Source: an uncultured Clostridia bacterium (lineage in GTDB: Bacteria; Bacillota; Clostridia; Oscillospirales; Acutalibacteraceae). From it: 9,517 nt of DNA. Positions 5,884 through 9,517 of the stretch are shown here, piece by piece. The stretch lies in contig CANQSG010000072.1 in the NCBI GenBank assembly GCA_947626485.1, forward strand, positions 1 to 9,517. Reading direction: 5' to 3'. A program made the position numbers and the translations under genes. The notes beneath the pieces are model-generated. The model did no database searches. It worked only from the letters and a program-made list of their open reading frames with translations, and was not told the DNA's origin. Positions within the stretch are counted from its first letter, which is position 1; each line of letters starts with the position of its first letter.

Positions 5884-6486
5884 ATGTCAAACGCAACATC
5901 CACCCGCAACCCATCCGCCAAGGTCGCCCTGCTCGGGCTGTTCGCCGCCGTCGTCGTCGTGCTGCAGCTGCTGAGCTACGTCATCAAGATCGGGACCTTC
6001 AACCTCTCGCTGGTGCTGATCCCCATCGTGCTCGGCGCCGTGCTCTACGGCCCCGGCTTCGGCGCTGTGTTGGGCGCGGTCTTCGGCGTCGTCACGGTCG
6101 TCACCTCGATGACAGGCCTCGACGCCGGCGGGCAGATCCTCTGGGTTTCCAACCCCTTTCTGACGGCTGCCGTCTGCCTGCTCAAGGGCGCCGCCGCGGG
6201 CGCTGCGGCAGGGCTTGTCGCCCGGCTGCTCGGTTCTTTTAACGCCACCGTCGGCGTCATCGCCGCCGCCGTCGTCGCCCCCGTCGTCAACACCGGCGTC
6301 TTTTTGCTCGGGCTCGTGTTCTTTTTCCGCGACATCCTGCTTGCTTGGGCGAACGGCCAGCCGATCGGCTATTATATCGTCGTCGGGCTCGTCGGCGTGA
6401 ATTTCCTCATCGAATTCCTGCTCAACGTCATCCTCTCCCCCGCGATTTTGACGGTGACGCGCGCGCTGAAACGCACGACGGCGTGA
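5884..6486 (+). CDS. ECF transporter S component, probable pantothenate or other vitamin uptake
   Basis: This integral membrane protein of 200 residues has about six hydrophobic segments (roughly 13-35, 41-56, 57-77, 91-116, 121-148, 163-191). Its short N-terminus and C-terminal RALKR fit a cytoplasmic location by the positive-inside rule. The block NLSLVLIPIVLGAVLYGP at 40-57, followed by GFGAVLGAVFG, is typical of substrate-binding S components of energy-coupling factor transporters (ECF_trnsprt/PF12822 type). Such proteins bind a vitamin and work with a shared EcfA-EcfA'-EcfT module, which is not in this window. Substrate cannot be read from the sequence. Position directly after coaX suggests pantothenate (PanT-like), an inference from context. 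The ATG at 5884 has GGAGGT 9 nt upstream; a 19-codon extension back to 5827 is rejected. A strong terminator follows the gene. Confidence 0.82.
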   Translation: MSNATSTRNPSAKVALLGLFAAVVVVLQLLSYVIKIGTFNLSLVLIPIVLGAVLYGPGFGAVLGAVFGVVTVVTSMTGLDAGGQILWVSNPFLTAAVCLLKGAAAGAAAGLVARLLGSFNATVGVIAAAVVAPVVNTGVFLLGLVFFFRDILLAWANGQPIGYYIVVGLVGVNFLIEFLLNVILSPAILTVTRALKRTTA

Positions 6487-6524
6487 CCGGCGCTTGCCCG
6501 CTTCAAATCCCGGCAACAAAACAG

Positions 6525-6552
6525 AAACGGTCGGCACGCCGGCCGTTTTTTT
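6525..6552 (+). terminator. Intrinsic terminator after the coaX-transporter unit
   Basis: AAACGGTCGGC (6525-6535) and GCCGGCCGTTT (6538-6548) form an 11-pair palindrome with one T-G wobble and a tight centre. It runs into seven T (6546-6552). It lies 39 nt after the transporter stop and separates that unit from the ppdK promoter. Confidence 0.9.
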
Positions 6553-6593
6553 GGCAGATATGTAAATTTTTCCGAATTTTCACATTTCCCTCT

Positions 6594-6621
6594 TTGCAAC
6601 CGCCGGAAGGTTTGCTATAAT
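6594..6621 (+). promoter_or_regulatory. Sigma-A promoter of ppdK
   Basis: TATAAT, a perfect -10 box, is at 6616-6621. Upstream is TTGCAA (6594-6599) at 16 bp spacing; read one base earlier, TTTGCA gives 17 bp. An AT-rich stretch (about 6558-6590) precedes it and could act as an UP-like element. The predicted start near 6628 gives a leader of about 80 nt. Confidence 0.82.
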
Positions 6622-6650
6622 ATAAGGTGCTGTGAATATCGACAAGCAGA

Positions 6651-6697
6651 GCGGCCGGAAGGTCGCAAAACGGCCGGAAGGCCGAAAAAACAGGAGG
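6651..6697 (+). promoter_or_regulatory. Tandem GGAA-tetraloop hairpins and ribosome binding site in the ppdK leader
   Basis: Two near-identical hairpins occur back to back. The first, GCGGCC-GGAA-GGTCGC (6651-6666), has six pairs including one G-T wobble. The second, CGGCC-GGAA-GGCCG (6671-6684), has five pairs. Both are capped by GGAA, which fits the stable GNRA tetraloop class. An A4 linker separates them and an A6 run follows, then AGGAGG at 6692-6697. Likely roles are mRNA stabilisation, keeping the ribosome binding site open, or a protein-binding site. I do not recognise a named RNA family. Confidence 0.6.
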
Positions 6698-6706
6698 TTG
6701 ATTCTT

Positions 6707-9349
<2,643 letters not shown>

Positions 9350-9368
9350 TCCGGGAAAAGCAATTCGC

Positions 9369-9406
9369 GCAGGCTCTGTCGCACCCCGGCAGAGCCTGCC
9401 GCTTTC
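9369..9406 (+). terminator. Probable terminator of ppdK
   Basis: GCAGGCTCTG (9369-9378) and CAGAGCCTGC (9390-9399) form a perfect 10-bp stem with an 11-nt loop, starting 20 nt after the ppdK stop. The T tract is poor (CGCTTTCC), so termination may be incomplete or the hairpin may instead protect the mRNA 3' end. Confidence 0.6.
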
Positions 9407-9517
9407 CCCGCCCGACGCCGCCGCAAAATTTTCCCGCCGCGTCTAAATTGCAATATCAAATAGGACAGGATAGAAAAGATCGTCAGACGAGCGATAATTG
9501 AAGATTTTACGGGGCAA
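9407..9517 (+). other. Non-coding tail, possible weak promoter
   Basis: I see no gene here. The stretch is distinctly richer in A and T from about 9424 onwards, as expected of a control region before a gene beyond the window. TTGCAA (9448-9453) and TAGAAA (9471-9476) at 17 bp spacing could be a weak sigma-A promoter reading right. The -35 is the same hexamer as that of ppdK, but the -10 match is poor and there is no gene in view to support it. Confidence 0.3.

Overview
The window is very GC-rich, with G or C dominating third codon positions. It nevertheless carries Gram-positive hallmarks: near-consensus sigma-A promoters, strong AGGAGG-type ribosome binding sites, a sporulation-specific gene (spoIIIAA) and a clostridial-type pyruvate phosphate dikinase (PPDK). 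This points to a GC-rich, endospore-forming member of the Clostridia, plausibly an Oscillospirales/Ruminococcaceae-like gut or anaerobic lineage. That placement is inferred from gene content only.

Layout. The left part is on the minus strand. Positions 1-652 hold the N-terminal part of spoIIIAA, which runs off the left edge. A gap of about 190 bp follows, with a heptamer-repeat element and the intrinsic terminator of the neighbouring operon. Next comes a three-gene methionine operon transcribed right to left: metF (methylenetetrahydrofolate reductase), a small stand-alone methionine synthase activation-domain protein, and metH (cobalamin-dependent methionine synthase without its own activation domain). 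MetF makes methyl-THF, MetH passes the methyl group to homocysteine, and the small protein is the expected reactivation partner for oxidised cobalamin.

A divergent control region (about 4765-5006) separates this operon from rightward genes. It holds two near-perfect sigma-A promoters, a perfect inverted repeat just downstream of the metF -10 box, and a potentially folded coaX leader. Rightward are coaX (type III pantothenate kinase, first step of CoA synthesis) and an ECF-transporter S component. The S component is probably a vitamin-uptake subunit, and its position suggests pantothenate as substrate. A strong terminator follows.

The right third is ppdK, with its own sigma-A promoter, a leader with two tandem GGAA-capped hairpins, a TTG start, and a downstream inverted repeat. 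The last ~110 bp hold no recognisable gene and a possible weak promoter.

Most of the window is core metabolism. I see no evidence of a new defence or mobile system. The parts worth a second look are the split MetH arrangement and several structured leaders and intergenic elements.
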